Of a stretch of 64,000 nt of DNA, positions 51,928 to 61,151 are shown piece by piece. Source of the DNA: Peribacillus frigoritolerans (GTDB lineage: Bacteria > Bacillota > Bacilli > Bacillales > Bacillaceae); contig NZ_SMZY01000003.1 in the NCBI RefSeq assembly GCF_004358755.1, positions 434,001 to 498,000 on the forward strand, given 5' to 3'. Under the pieces are notes generated by a model that saw only the letters and a list, made by a program, of their open reading frames with translations, was not told the DNA's origin and did not search any database. Within the stretch, counting starts at the first letter, position 1; every line of letters begins with the position of its first letter. A program made the translations under genes and the position numbers.

Positions 51928-53448
51928 CTACCTTCTTAGTCCGTTAATAATGGTATCGAGCATTTCATCCTGCAAAGAAATCATTTTGGCAGAAGCATTG
52001 TATGCGTGCTGGAATTGGATCATGTTTGTCATCTCTTCATCCAATGAAACGGCACTGACTGATTGGCGGCGCTGGTCGACTGCTGAACGGAGCACATCGC
52101 TGTTGCTGACTAAGCGGTTTGCTTCCTGTGCATCAACGGCCATGCCTCCGATTAAGCTTTCATAGAAATCCTGGATCGTTGTCGTTTTGCCTCCGATTGA
52201 GAAGGTCTGATTCTTCACTTCTGCTAGTGCAAGCGCATTTTTGCCATCACCCATGTTGCCATTTGAAGAAGCTGCAATGTTATCAGTTGAGTCAATGATA
52301 GACTGATGAAGGGTTAACAAAGATGCTGCATCTTTTGGCGGATCTGTCATGTTAGTAAAATCAAAAAATGGTGTACTGCTTGCCCCGCCTTCTTCAATTC
52401 TTTTGATGCTGTATCCAGCTTCCTGAACTTTGTTCACTTCAGTCGCAAAGCTGTAGGCCAATTGATCAAGCTGCCCCAGCATTTCTGGATACAGCCCGGT
52501 TGCTTCTCCGGCAAGATTGTATCCGTACGAATCGATTAGACTGCGGATTTCTCCAACACTGCCAAAATCTTTTACATCTATTGCATTTGATCCGATAGAA
52601 ACTGAGTCTACCAGTTCATTATCAGAAGAAAACCCAATGCTGATTTCATTGACAGCTTTATTTTTACCATCAACTAGCGTTCCAAGGGATTGACCGTTTG
52701 CACCCATGATTTCAATCGTGACAGCACCTTCTGCAATAGAAAGCGAGTTTCCGCCGCTTTTTTCGTTCGAAATTTTAATATTTGCAAGACCTGATAGCTG
52801 ATCAAGCAGGCGATCGCGTTCATCATACAGATCGTTTGCCAGATAGCCATGCGGTTCAATTTCAGAGATTTGTTTATTGATGCTGTTAATCTGTTTTGCC
52901 AGTGAATTGATTTCTTTTGTCGATACTTCTAATTCACTTTTCAATTCTCCTTGAACAGCTTTAAGGGAAGTTGATAAGTATTTGAACGTTTCTGCCACTG
53001 CAGCACCGCGTTCGCGTACAACAGCACGTGCGCCTGCATTTGTAGGATTCAAAGCGAGATCCTGCATCGACTGCCAGAAGCGGTCAAAGCTTTTGGAAAG
53101 GCCCGTTTCCGATGGTTCGTTCATGATCTCTTCCATTTTCAAAAGAGAATCGGCACGAGAATCCCAGTAGCCTACTTTGTTATTTTCATAGCGGAATTGT
53201 GTATCGAGAAAGCTGTCTCTTACCCGCTCAATGGTTCCCGCTTCAACACCTGTGCCAATCTGTCCCGGAAACTCAGGTCGGTTCATGGATGGCGCAGGAT
53301 ATGGTTCTGTCTGCACAAAATTAACACGCTGTCGTGTGTAGCCTGGCGTGTTGGCGTTTGCAATATTATGTCCAGTTGTATTTAAGGCGCTTTGCTGTGT
53401 AAACATACCTCTTTTTGCGATTTCAAGACCTGAAAAAGTCGAGCGCAT
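51928..53448 (-). CDS. flgK: Hook-filament junction protein FlgK (HAP1)
   Basis: First junction protein above the hook. The 506 residues have the rod/hook N-terminal motif (ALNTTGHNIANANTPGYTRQ) and the C-terminal motif (LDEEMTNMIQFQHAYNASAKM). It is preceded by flgN, its export chaperone, and followed by flgL. Confidence 0.97.
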   Translation of the reverse strand: MRSTFSGLEIAKRGMFTQQSALNTTGHNIANANTPGYTRQRVNFVQTEPYPAPSMNRPEFPGQIGTGVEAGTIERVRDSFLDTQFRYENNKVGYWDSRADSLLKMEEIMNEPSETGLSKSFDRFWQSMQDLALNPTNAGARAVVRERGAAVAETFKYLSTSLKAVQGELKSELEVSTKEINSLAKQINSINKQISEIEPHGYLANDLYDERDRLLDQLSGLANIKISNEKSGGNSLSIAEGAVTIEIMGANGQSLGTLVDGKNKAVNEISIGFSSDNELVDSVSIGSNAIDVKDFGSVGEIRSLIDSYGYNLAGEATGLYPEMLGQLDQLAYSFATEVNKVQEAGYSIKRIEEGGASSTPFFDFTNMTDPPKDAASLLTLHQSIIDSTDNIAASSNGNMGDGKNALALAEVKNQTFSIGGKTTTIQDFYESLIGGMAVDAQEANRLVSNSDVLRSAVDQRRQSVSAVSLDEEMTNMIQFQHAYNASAKMISLQDEMLDTIINGLRR

Positions 53449-53466
53449 GGTTCATTCCTCCGAGCA

Positions 53467-53946
53467 TTAGGCTTTTGAGTCAAATAAGGATCTTCGTTTC
53501 GGTGCTGAAGCCGATCCGCCCGGAGGCTTATAGGCTGGAGATTGTTCCTTCGGCATCAGCATGTCCATTGATATCGAGACAAACTGCAGGGCCTGGATGG
53601 TAAGCTGCTGATTCAGCTTGTTGGCGTTCTTCAGCTGCTCCATTACTTCCGTTAATGACTGAAGAAGTAGAGAGAATTTTTCTTTATCTGCTGGCTCTGC
53701 TTTTTCAATGCATGCCGATAAGGTTAAATCATCTTCCCGGTTTAAATAAGCCGAAGCAAGAGCGATCCGTTCATTTTCCACTTGCTTGATGGCCTGTATA
53801 TAGATTTGTTCCTGCTTGAGTGTTTGCTGCAACACAGTCAGGTCTTCTGTCTTCAGGGCTTCTGTTTTCGTTTGTGCTAATTGATATAGCTTGTGATTTA
53901 GCCCGAGCAGCTTCTCAAGCTTTAGAATTAATGACTGTGCTGACAC
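53467..53946 (-). CDS. flgN: FlgK/FlgL export chaperone FlgN (YvyG)
   Basis: A 159-residue helical protein with a long N-terminal coiled coil (LILKLEKLLGLNHKLYQLAQTKT) and proline-rich C-terminus. Matches YvyG in length and position, between flgM and flgK. In B. subtilis it is needed for FlgK and FlgL export. Confidence 0.92.
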   Translation of the reverse strand: MSAQSLILKLEKLLGLNHKLYQLAQTKTEALKTEDLTVLQQTLKQEQIYIQAIKQVENERIALASAYLNREDDLTLSACIEKAEPADKEKFSLLLQSLTEVMEQLKNANKLNQQLTIQALQFVSISMDMLMPKEQSPAYKPPGGSASAPKRRSLFDSKA

Positions 53947-53963
53947 TGCAAGTCCTCCCGAAT

Positions 53964-54224
53964 CTATTTTTGATAGTGTTTAATCACGCTGTTTGCGATA
54001 GCCTTTGGATCAATCGTATAGGTGCCGGTTTCAACCTGTTTTTTTATGGATGCAACCTTTTCCTGTCTTGCCTGATCAATGGCATTTTGCTGCTGAAGCT
54101 CTTTAGCCTGTGTTGAAATTTCAACCTTATCCTGCTTTTTGGCTGGCTGCGCTGCTTCCTGCGGCTTTTCTGTATTGCGTTTATAAGGGTTTATCCCTGC
54201 TGAGTTTAAGTGATTGATTTTCAT
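53964..54224 (-). CDS. flgM: Anti-sigma-D factor FlgM
   Basis: Inhibitor of the flagellar sigma factor SigD, released when the hook is complete. The 86 residues have a disordered N-terminus and the C-terminal sigma-binding helices (ARQEKVASIKKQVETGTYTI, IANSVIKHY). GGAGG precedes the ATG. Its own sigma-D promoter lies upstream. Confidence 0.96.
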   Translation of the reverse strand: MKINHLNSAGINPYKRNTEKPQEAAQPAKKQDKVEISTQAKELQQQNAIDQARQEKVASIKKQVETGTYTIDPKAIANSVIKHYQK

Positions 54225-54263
54225 CCCTTTTCCTCCATTCTTTCGTTCTTCTCGTTACTATCT

Positions 54264-54290
54264 ATATCGGCTGAAAAAAATTGTTGTTAA
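54264..54290 (-). promoter_or_regulatory. Sigma-D promoter of flgM
   Basis: On the minus strand a perfect -10, GCCGATAT (54264-54271), is 15 bp from TTAA (54287-54290). Confidence 0.78.
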
Positions 54291-54295
54291 TATCT

Positions 54296-54712
54296 TTAGT
54301 TGTTTTTAGGCTGAATGGTATAGTAGGTTGCCTGCTTTTCTGTGACTTTTTGCCGGCGTTCTTCTTCCTGTTCTAATTCAAACAGCTGAGTTTTGATGTC
54401 TTTTCCGCACGAAGTACAAAGCTTATTTTCTCTGATCAGCGTTCCGCATTTCTGGCACGGATATCCAAGGTTCGGAAAGTTAGCCAGCTGAATTCTGCCT
54501 TGTCTAATGAATTTTAGAATCAAGTCTTCTTCCACGTCTGTTTGTTCTTCTACCTCGAAAAGTGTTGCCATACGATTTTTACTTTGCTTTAAAAAGCCGT
54601 AAACTACTTCGAATTTTTGTTCTTCTTCTTTATAACATGCATCACAGACGGTTTTAAACTGTGTTCTCACAAATAGCTGGTAACATTCCGGACAGTTCGA
54701 TAGTTCTCCCAT
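54296..54712 (-). CDS. yvyF: Flagellar-operon zinc-finger protein YvyF
   Basis: A 138-residue protein with two Cys-rich zinc motifs (CPECYQLFVRTQFKTVCDAC and CQKCGTLIRENKLCTSC) that flank a helical segment resembling a winged helix. YvyF lies between comFC and flgM in Bacillus and affects flgM expression. ATG 54712 is preferred, with GGAGA upstream; the frame to 54730 is not supported. Confidence 0.9.
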   Translation of the reverse strand: MGELSNCPECYQLFVRTQFKTVCDACYKEEEQKFEVVYGFLKQSKNRMATLFEVEEQTDVEEDLILKFIRQGRIQLANFPNLGYPCQKCGTLIRENKLCTSCGKDIKTQLFELEQEEERRQKVTEKQATYYTIQPKNN

Positions 54713-54769
54713 AGATGATTCTCCTATCATTGTACTATATCTTTACTATCGGAAGCAGGCTGAAAACGT

Positions 54770-55462
54770 TTAGCCCCGGACAAGCGTAAGAGAAGAAACA
54801 CTTTCGGCGCCATGACCGATAAGCAGTTTGGCTGCGTGTCTGATTGTTGTTCCTGTTGTATAAATATCGTCAATCAGAAGCAGTTTTTTTCCGTAAATAT
54901 CAATGGCATCATCTATGAAAAAAACATTTTCAGTCTGAAGGCGTTCCATTCTTGTTTTCTTGGATTGTTTTTCTAAGTGAATTCGCATGAGAGGTTCGTG
55001 AATGGGGGCATTGAGGAAATCAGCAAGCAAGCGAGCCTGGTTGAACCCTCGTTCATAAAGCCGCTCTTTACTTAGGGGAATGGGGACGAGCAGATGAACC
55101 TTTGAGAAGTGTTTCGAGAAGATGTTTCGGAGGGGCTCGGAAAAGAGGTCAGCTAATTGGGCATCCCCTCTATATTTGTATCTGGCGATTAACTCTTTCA
55201 TAAAATCATTGTACTGATAAACAGATCGATTACCCGCAAGAGCGCTGCTAAACACGGGATCTGCTTGCCATCGTTCACAGTCATAGCAGGGTTTTGCTTC
55301 CGATTGCGGCCGATCACACATCGGACACACAGCACCTTCTATCAAACTGAATTTAGATGAACAATCAGAACAGCATGCACTTCCTTGCTCATCTAAAAAA
55401 AATACACTTCGCCATGTGACAGCTTTCTCAAGCTCAGCATGGCAAATGAGACATTTGCTCAT
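54770..55462 (-). CDS. comFC: Competence protein ComFC, phosphoribosyltransferase-like
   Basis: Late competence protein of 230 residues. It has N-terminal zinc cysteines (CLICHAEL, CCSDCSS, CPMCDRPQSEAKPCYDC) and a PRPP-type C-terminus (LLLIDDIYTTGTT). In B. subtilis ComFC acts with ComFA in uptake of single-stranded DNA. Its start overlaps the end of comFB by 4 bases. Confidence 0.95.
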   Translation of the reverse strand: MSKCLICHAELEKAVTWRSVFFLDEQGSACCSDCSSKFSLIEGAVCPMCDRPQSEAKPCYDCERWQADPVFSSALAGNRSVYQYNDFMKELIARYKYRGDAQLADLFSEPLRNIFSKHFSKVHLLVPIPLSKERLYERGFNQARLLADFLNAPIHEPLMRIHLEKQSKKTRMERLQTENVFFIDDAIDIYGKKLLLIDDIYTTGTTIRHAAKLLIGHGAESVSSLTLVRG

Positions 55463-55743
55463 TTCTCACCTCTCACATAATTTTCACACCGCGGCATGTC
55501 TGAGACCATTTTTGCACATTCAGCTAAATTGACGATTAATGTCGTCATTTGCTGTTTGTCGACAAATTCCGCTTTTACATATGCAACCTTTTCAGGATTG
55601 GTTACATATCTTGGCTGAACACGGTTTAAAACAAGGGCAAGCACGTCATTTAAGCATTCTTCACATGTACAAGTCATCTGCAGAGCAGTCATATATTCAT
55701 ATAATAAATCAATCATGATTCGTTCCATCGCATTTACTACCAA
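55459..55743 (-). CDS. comFB: Late competence protein ComFB
   Basis: A 94-residue protein with four cysteines (CTCEEC near residue 24), matching ComFB, whose structure binds zinc. The start is TTG at 55743 with AGGGG 8 bases before it. Middle gene of comFA-comFB-comFC. Its role in transformation is minor or unknown in B. subtilis. Confidence 0.9.
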   Translation of the reverse strand: MVVNAMERIMIDLLYEYMTALQMTCTCEECLNDVLALVLNRVQPRYVTNPEKVAYVKAEFVDKQQMTTLIVNLAECAKMVSDMPRCENYVRGEK

Positions 55744-55824
55744 CGCTCTATCCCCTGTCTGTTCATCTTTTAAATGATTATGCCACAGAAGGAATATGTT
55801 GGATAGAAATAATACCTTAAACAG

Positions 55825-57291
55825 TTACAAAGTCACTTTTTTCGCATCTTCATTCATCATTTGAATATGCTTTTTGGCACGAATCATCGCTTCTGTTTTC
55901 CCGTAATGAAAAAAGCGCACATCACCGCTTGGATGCTTCGCACTTCTGCCGACTCGCCCGGCAATTTGCACAAGTGCGCTCTCTGTAAATACGTTGTCCT
56001 CTGCACCTAACACAGCGACATCAGAATTCGGAATGGTGACACCTCTTTCTAAAATTGTGGTTGTAATAATAATGGGAACTTCTCCATTTCGGAAGCGCTG
56101 AACCTTTTCCTTGCGGTTCGGGTCTTCTGCATAGACCCCTTCTATCAAAGGGTTCTGCTTTTTCAAAAGAGCCGTTGTTGCTTCTAATACTGGTATGGAT
56201 GGAACGAACAGAAAGGCTTGTTTTTTAAATTCCAGTTGGGAAGTGATCCATGCTTGAACATTTTTTGGAAGGCATCCTTTTTGAAGGGCGCGTTTGTAAT
56301 TCCCGCACCATGAAAAGACAGGTACAGGCAGCGGATGACCGTGGTATCTTTGAGGGATTTTGACTTGATTGACGATCTGTTTTTTCAGGGCATCGGATGG
56401 GGTTGCGGTTAAATAAATGAGGGAGCTGTGTTCTTTTCTTGCCCGTTCAGCAGCAAACTGGAGACTTTGATCAGCTGAGTAAGGAAAGGCATCAACTTCA
56501 TCTATGACCATTAAATCAAACGTTTGTTTAAAACGGAGAAGCTGGTGAGTCGTGGATATGGTGAGGTTGGCCTGCTTAAACCGGTCTTCGCTTCCTCCAT
56601 ATAGAGCGGCAATTTCCGCTTGAGGAAAAACGGACTTAAGTCTCGGGGCAAGTTCGAGAACAACATCCATGCGCGGGGTAGCAATGCAGACTTGCTTGTT
56701 TTCAAGCAGAGCTTGTTCAATTCCTTTGAAAAGCATTTCTGTTTTCCCTGCACCGCACACAGCCCAAATGAGGAGGTCATCTTTATTTTTTAGAGCATCA
56801 AGCATGCGGTCTGACCCTTTTTGCTGCTCTTTTGATAGCTGCCCCTCCCATTGCATCGCTTTAAATTCAGGCTGCCGGATCTCTGATTCAGGACCCGTCC
56901 AGTTAAGAAGAGGTGTACATTCGCTGACTCTTCCCATAAGGATGCAGGCGCGGCAATAAGAGCAATGTTCACCGCACCTTGCACACTTAAATGAAGCAAT
57001 CATGCTTTGATCCCTGTTGTTACAGCGATTACATCTAAACTGTTTATTCGATTTCTCCAAGCCATACTCATACTCAATATAGCCGTTTTCATAATGCCGG
57101 TGGATGAGTTCAAACGGAAATGGAATTTCATCGATGAGCAGCTTTTTTCCCTGAAGATGTTTTTGGAGGTCTGTGGAATAGGTAAACGATGGATTGATTT
57201 GGCTAACACGGAGGTGATGCTTTGAAAACGGAAGTCCTTCTTCGTCATTCTCTGTGGGTTTCAACAATCCATTATGTATGTGAAATCTCAT
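55825..57291 (-). CDS. comFA: Competence DNA-uptake helicase ComFA
   Basis: DEAD-box-like ATPase that helps pull transforming DNA into the cytoplasm. The 488 residues have an N-terminal four-Cys zinc site (CNRCNNRD, CARCGEHCSYCRAC), Walker A CGAGKTE (about 183), the DEVD box and motif VI (QIAGRVGRSAKH). Its ATG overlaps the stop of the small Myb-like gene upstream (ATGA), so the two are coupled. Confidence 0.95.
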   Translation of the reverse strand: MRFHIHNGLLKPTENDEEGLPFSKHHLRVSQINPSFTYSTDLQKHLQGKKLLIDEIPFPFELIHRHYENGYIEYEYGLEKSNKQFRCNRCNNRDQSMIASFKCARCGEHCSYCRACILMGRVSECTPLLNWTGPESEIRQPEFKAMQWEGQLSKEQQKGSDRMLDALKNKDDLLIWAVCGAGKTEMLFKGIEQALLENKQVCIATPRMDVVLELAPRLKSVFPQAEIAALYGGSEDRFKQANLTISTTHQLLRFKQTFDLMVIDEVDAFPYSADQSLQFAAERARKEHSSLIYLTATPSDALKKQIVNQVKIPQRYHGHPLPVPVFSWCGNYKRALQKGCLPKNVQAWITSQLEFKKQAFLFVPSIPVLEATTALLKKQNPLIEGVYAEDPNRKEKVQRFRNGEVPIIITTTILERGVTIPNSDVAVLGAEDNVFTESALVQIAGRVGRSAKHPSGDVRFFHYGKTEAMIRAKKHIQMMNEDAKKVTL

Positions 57292-57473
57292 TCTGCATCG
57301 AATTTTGTTTGTTCGATTTTTCTGAATCTTTTTTCCACACTGATGGGTGTACGGTTTAGATGTCTTGCTATATCACGGAATTTTATCCCTTTCTTTCTTA
57401 AGTCAATCAGCTTTTTATCTTCTAGTGTTGTCCAGTGACGGTAGGCTCTTTTCTGTAAATCAATTTCCTGCAA
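57288..57473 (-). CDS. Small Myb/SANT-like DNA-binding protein upstream of comFA
   Basis: A protein of about 61 residues that is almost entirely one Myb-like three-helix domain: YRHWTTLEDKKLIDLRKKG, then FRDIARHLNRTPISVEKRF with the typical spaced tryptophan and hydrophobics. The TTG at 57473 has AGAGGAG 8 bases upstream; a GTG at 57482 abuts that site. The stop overlaps the comFA start by four bases. I do not know a named homologue. It may regulate the comF operon or bind DNA during uptake. Confidence 0.68.
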   Translation of the reverse strand: MQEIDLQKRAYRHWTTLEDKKLIDLRKKGIKFRDIARHLNRTPISVEKRFRKIEQTKFDAE

Positions 57474-57482
57474 TAAGACCAC

Positions 57483-57787
57483 TCCTCTAATTTAATGTAG
57501 CATTATCTTAAGTATGTTAAATTTTGCAGAAATTGTCTAGTCTTGTCATATGATTAAAAGATAAGGAAATCAAATTTTCGGTGCTAATTTCGTTATTTTT
57601 GCGTTGATTTTCGGATTTTGTTGTTTCGGCGAACGAAATAGTTTTGCGAGTATTCCAAATTAAGGTAAATATGCAGTGGTGAGCATTATTTTAATAAATT
57701 AATTCTTCATTTTAACTATCGAAAATTTTTTTTCACTTGTGGATTAGTTTTGGTGTGATTTATGACTATGCAAATCAATTCTCTCAA
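57483..57787. other. comF leader region, AT-rich
   Basis: No open frame with a ribosome site. A GAAA-N5-TTTT sequence near 57568 resembles one half of a ComK box, but the second half was not found. The comF promoter should lie here. Confidence 0.4.
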
Positions 57788-57835
57788 CAAAAAAACTGAC
57801 CCCACAAGCCGCAAGCTGCAGCCTTAAGAGTCAGT
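57788..57835 (-). terminator. Terminator after degV
   Basis: ACTGAC and GTCAGT outer arms with an inner GC-rich part (AAGGCTGCAGCTTGCGGCTT), followed by TTTTTTT on the minus strand. Confidence 0.7.
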
Positions 57836-57846
57836 CTCTCATTCCA

Positions 57847-58689
57847 TTATCTCTTATACCACCCAAGTCCCATCGCACCTTCACCTAAATGCGTGCCGAT
57901 AACCGGTCCGAAATAGCTGATGGAGTATTCTACATGGGGATACTTCGCTTCTAGTTCTTCCTTCATTTGCTGAGCTTCATCCGGGCGGTTGGCATGTATG
58001 ATGACCGCGCGCATTGGTTCTCCAGCACGTGCGACTTCATCAAAAAGATCGTAGATGCGGTTGATTGCTTTTTTGCGTGTGCGGATTTTTTCAAACGGGA
58101 CGATCAGTTTATCGACAAAATGCAGGATAGGTTTGACCTGCAGGAGGCTGCCGATCATAGCCTGCGCACCGCTTAAACGTCCGCCGCGCTGTAAATGTGA
58201 TAAATCATCTACCATGAAATAAGCTTGATTTGTCTTTTTCACTTCGTTCAGCCGTGCCATGATTTCCTCAGGTGATTTGCCTTCTGCAGCAAGTTCCGCG
58301 GCCTCAATAGCATAAAACCCTTGAACCATGCAGCTGACTTCTGAATCGAATGCATAAACCTCAATGTTATCAACCATTTGGCCCGCTGAAACAGCTCCGT
58401 TGTAGGTTCCGCTGATTCCGCTTGATAAATGAACACTGATGACCGCATCATTTTCTTTAGAAAGCTCTTCGAATAATTCAACAAACTTTCCCACTGAAGG
58501 CTGTGACGTAGTCGGAAGCTCGCCTCTGTTTTTGACTTCTGCATAAAAGTCTGCAGCTGTAATTTCAACTTCCTCCTGGTACACTTCCCCGCCAAAAATC
58601 ACGCTCAGCGGAATCATATGAATATTTAACCGCTCCCGTGTTTCTTTTGGAATATAAGCTGTGCTGTCCGTAACTATTGCCGTTTTCAT
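57847..58689 (-). CDS. degV: DegV-family fatty-acid-binding protein
   Basis: A 280-residue DegV protein that binds a fatty acid, related to the FakB subunits of fatty-acid kinases. It has TDSTAYIP at residues 8-15, the SSGISGTY loop and the C-terminal GPVIGTHLGEGAMGLGWY. It follows degU on the same strand as in B. subtilis (yviA). A full MITE-like copy lies between them. Confidence 0.93.
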   Translation of the reverse strand: MKTAIVTDSTAYIPKETRERLNIHMIPLSVIFGGEVYQEEVEITAADFYAEVKNRGELPTTSQPSVGKFVELFEELSKENDAVISVHLSSGISGTYNGAVSAGQMVDNIEVYAFDSEVSCMVQGFYAIEAAELAAEGKSPEEIMARLNEVKKTNQAYFMVDDLSHLQRGGRLSGAQAMIGSLLQVKPILHFVDKLIVPFEKIRTRKKAINRIYDLFDEVARAGEPMRAVIIHANRPDEAQQMKEELEAKYPHVEYSISYFGPVIGTHLGEGAMGLGWYKR

Positions 58690-58773
58690 ATATGTACCAT
58701 CCTTGTAATCGACTTCTCTTATTGTTCTTTTATTTTATAAGATAATCCTTTTCATTTCATTACTTTGTTAGTA

Positions 58774-58976
58774 AAGGCTGTTTTTTCATAGATTGTTGTT
58801 TTTTATTATAAATGTTGTCCGTTGCTTTCCGCGGGGAGCATGGGAGCCTCCTCGGCGTTGCCTGTGGGGTCTCCCAATTTGCTCTATTTCCCGCAGGAGT
58901 CAAGTTCCTTCCGCTACAATCCACTTTAGGTTTTAACATATAGTCTAAAAAAAGCACTGTTTACGAAAAGAGCCTG
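58774..58976. mobile_element. MITE-like element, copy C
   Basis: 203 bp with AAGGCTGTTTTTTC at the left and GAAAAGAGCCT at the right; flanks AGTA and TGTA match at three of four bases. The core is the same as in copies A and B, except for a 20-bp deletion that removes the outer stem arm near 58822. It sits in the degU-degV gap (58690-59098); the only other feature there is an AAATCCCTG/CAGGGATTT hairpin at 59002-59033. Confidence 0.82.
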
Positions 58977-59078
58977 TGTAAATAAACGAAGAATAAAAAA
59001 ATAAATCCCTGCTATCTACTATAACAGGGATTTGAGCGATATAGAAATGCATTCTAAAAAAAGAGCTGTTAAAAGCAA

Positions 59079-59100
59079 AAAACCTGCCGAAGCAGGTTTT
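59079..59100 (-). terminator. Terminator after degU
   Basis: AAAACCTGC and GCAGGTTTT arms around TTCG; one arm overlaps the degU stop. Confidence 0.8.
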
Positions 59101-59782
59101 ATCGCACTTCCACCCAGCCGTTTTTGATGGCAACGACTACAGCTTGAGTACGGTCATTAACGTTCATTTTTTGAAGAATGTTGCTTACGTGATTTTTAAC
59201 GGTTTTCTCACTGATGAAAAGGGCTTCGCCGATTCCGCGGTTGCTTTTTCCGTCCGCAAGCATTTGCAGCACTTCGCATTCGCGGCGAGTTAAAATATGT
59301 AATGGACGTCGGATTTCAGTCGTGATGGTTGTTGTGCCTCCGCCTGATCCGCTTGTCGCAAGACGTCTGAATTCATTCACAAGGTTATGTGTTACTTTAG
59401 GATGCAAGTATGATCCGCCATCAGAAACGACTTTAACAGCTTCGATCAGTGTGTCTGCATCCATTTCTTTTAACAGATAGCCGCGAGCGCCTGTTTTCAA
59501 AGCGTGAGTTACATAGTTCTCATCGTCGTGAATCGACAGGATGATGACCTTTGTTTCTGGATTTGCTTCCACCAGCTGTTTTGTAGCTTCCACGCCGTTT
59601 ACTTTTGGCATGTTGATGTCCATGATGACAACATCAGGCTTGCTGTCTTCAACGATGGCTAATGCATCTTCGCCGTCATCGCCTTCTGATACAACTTCAA
59701 AGCTTGGTTCGAAATCCAAGATTCGTTTGACGCCTTCTCGGAATAATTGGTGATCATCGATTATCGCAATTCTTGTCTTCAT
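59099..59782 (-). CDS. degU: Response regulator DegU
   Basis: NarL-family regulator of motility, exoenzymes, competence and biofilm genes, phosphorylated by DegS. From ATG 59782 (GGGAGG 7 bases upstream) the protein has 227 residues. The receiver has DD at 9-10 and the phosphoacceptor Asp in VVIMDINMP (about 56). The HTH is [21 protein letters not shown]. It works with SwrA, also in this window. Confidence 0.97.
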   Translation of the reverse strand: MKTRIAIIDDHQLFREGVKRILDFEPSFEVVSEGDDGEDALAIVEDSKPDVVIMDINMPKVNGVEATKQLVEANPETKVIILSIHDDENYVTHALKTGARGYLLKEMDADTLIEAVKVVSDGGSYLHPKVTHNLVNEFRRLATSGSGGGTTTITTEIRRPLHILTRRECEVLQMLADGKSNRGIGEALFISEKTVKNHVSNILQKMNVNDRTQAVVVAIKNGWVEVR

Positions 59783-59854
59783 GCATACGCCTCCCATTTT
59801 TTTATTCTAGTCTATTACACAGTGATGCCGTCAATATGTCTTTGGTCTATTTTT

Positions 59855-61012
59855 TCAGACGTTGAGAGGCACTTGTATCATGATGAATGTCCCAAGACCT
59901 ATTTTAGAATCAATTGTAATTCGGCCGTTTAAGAGCTCTACACGCTCTCGCATTCCAAGGAGACCGAACGATTTGTTCTGATTTTGCTTCATTTCTTTCG
60001 TATCGAACCCTTTTCCGTTATCCTTGATCATCAGAATGATATTATTCTGATTCACCTCAACCTTAACCTGAATCTCACGGGCTTCTGCGTGCTTCAAAGC
60101 ATTTGTGACTGCTTCCTGAGCCAGTCTGAACAGTGCTACTTCAAAACGCGGCGGAAGCCGGTTTTCTTCAAAATCGCCGAGGCTTGAAAATAAGATGCGG
60201 GTTTTACCGTTATACTCTTCGATTGTATAAAGGTACTTTCTGAGGGTCGGTATGAGTCCAAGGTCATCCAGTGCCATTGGCCTTAAATCATAAATAATCC
60301 TCCGAACCTCATACAGGGCATTGCGAACATTTTGGCGAAGGCTGCGGATTTCTTTAAATCCTTCGTCAGAACCCCGCTCTCTGAAGATCCGTTCAATCAG
60401 CTCAGAACGCATCATGACGTTAGCAAGCATCTGCGCAGGGCCGTCATGTATTTCTCTCGAAACACGCTTGCGCTCTTCTTCCTGAGCTTCAATGATTCTC
60501 AGACCGAAATCCTGCTTCTGCTGTGCATCTTCAATCAGCATGCCTACCTGACGAAGATCCTGATGCAGATAATTCAAGACAACAGAGATTTGGCTCACAA
60601 GCACCTCAGCCCGTTCAATCGTCTCCTGAAGCCCAAGCAGCCTTCTCTCTAAATCATCACGCCGGTCTCTGAGCTGCTTCTCTTTTTGCTGAAGCATGGT
60701 GAGCTCCACCTGAAGCTTGTGGGCTTTCTCATAGGCTTCCCGGATCTCTTCCTCGCTGAATTGCTTAAAGTGCTTGCTCACCTCAGACAGACGCGATCTT
60801 GCAAACCTGGCATGGACCTCAAGCTTGTCTCCCTGTTCGATCACATCATTAACTTGTATTTTAATTTGTTTTAGTTCTTCTACAAGCTCTTCATATTGCT
60901 GACGGGACTGTTCGCCGATTTTAAAAATCTCGCCTTTGCTGCCGTCAACCGTCTTTACCATCTTATCCAGAATTTGATCAAGCACTTTGCAGTCAAGCTT
61001 CTTGGAGTCCAC
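59855..61012 (-). CDS. degS: Sensor histidine kinase DegS
   Basis: Cytoplasmic kinase partner of DegU. The 385 residues have an N-terminal sensor domain of coiled coils (about 20-180), HisKA_3 with the phosphoacceptor His in SREIHDGPAQMLANV (about 189) and a HATPase domain (DNGKGFD, FGLLGMRERVE). No TM segments. Length equals that of B. subtilis DegS. It precedes degU, with 72 bp between. Confidence 0.98.
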   Translation of the reverse strand: MDSKKLDCKVLDQILDKMVKTVDGSKGEIFKIGEQSRQQYEELVEELKQIKIQVNDVIEQGDKLEVHARFARSRLSEVSKHFKQFSEEEIREAYEKAHKLQVELTMLQQKEKQLRDRRDDLERRLLGLQETIERAEVLVSQISVVLNYLHQDLRQVGMLIEDAQQKQDFGLRIIEAQEEERKRVSREIHDGPAQMLANVMMRSELIERIFRERGSDEGFKEIRSLRQNVRNALYEVRRIIYDLRPMALDDLGLIPTLRKYLYTIEEYNGKTRILFSSLGDFEENRLPPRFEVALFRLAQEAVTNALKHAEAREIQVKVEVNQNNIILMIKDNGKGFDTKEMKQNQNKSFGLLGMRERVELLNGRITIDSKIGLGTFIMIQVPLNV

Positions 61013-61151
61013 TATATCTCCTCCACTAATGGGTTAAAATAAACTTCACACAATATAATGATTGAAGTGAAAATTTTGTCGCTTTATAATATAAGAATGT
61101 GCATTTATAATTCCATTTGCCTTCTATAAGCTTGCAAGGAGGTGTACGAGC

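Noticed and set aside
57560-57590. Possible ComK box upstream of the comF operon
   Set aside because: Only one AT-box half (GAAA-N5-TTTT) is recognisable; a partner at the right helical spacing was not found.
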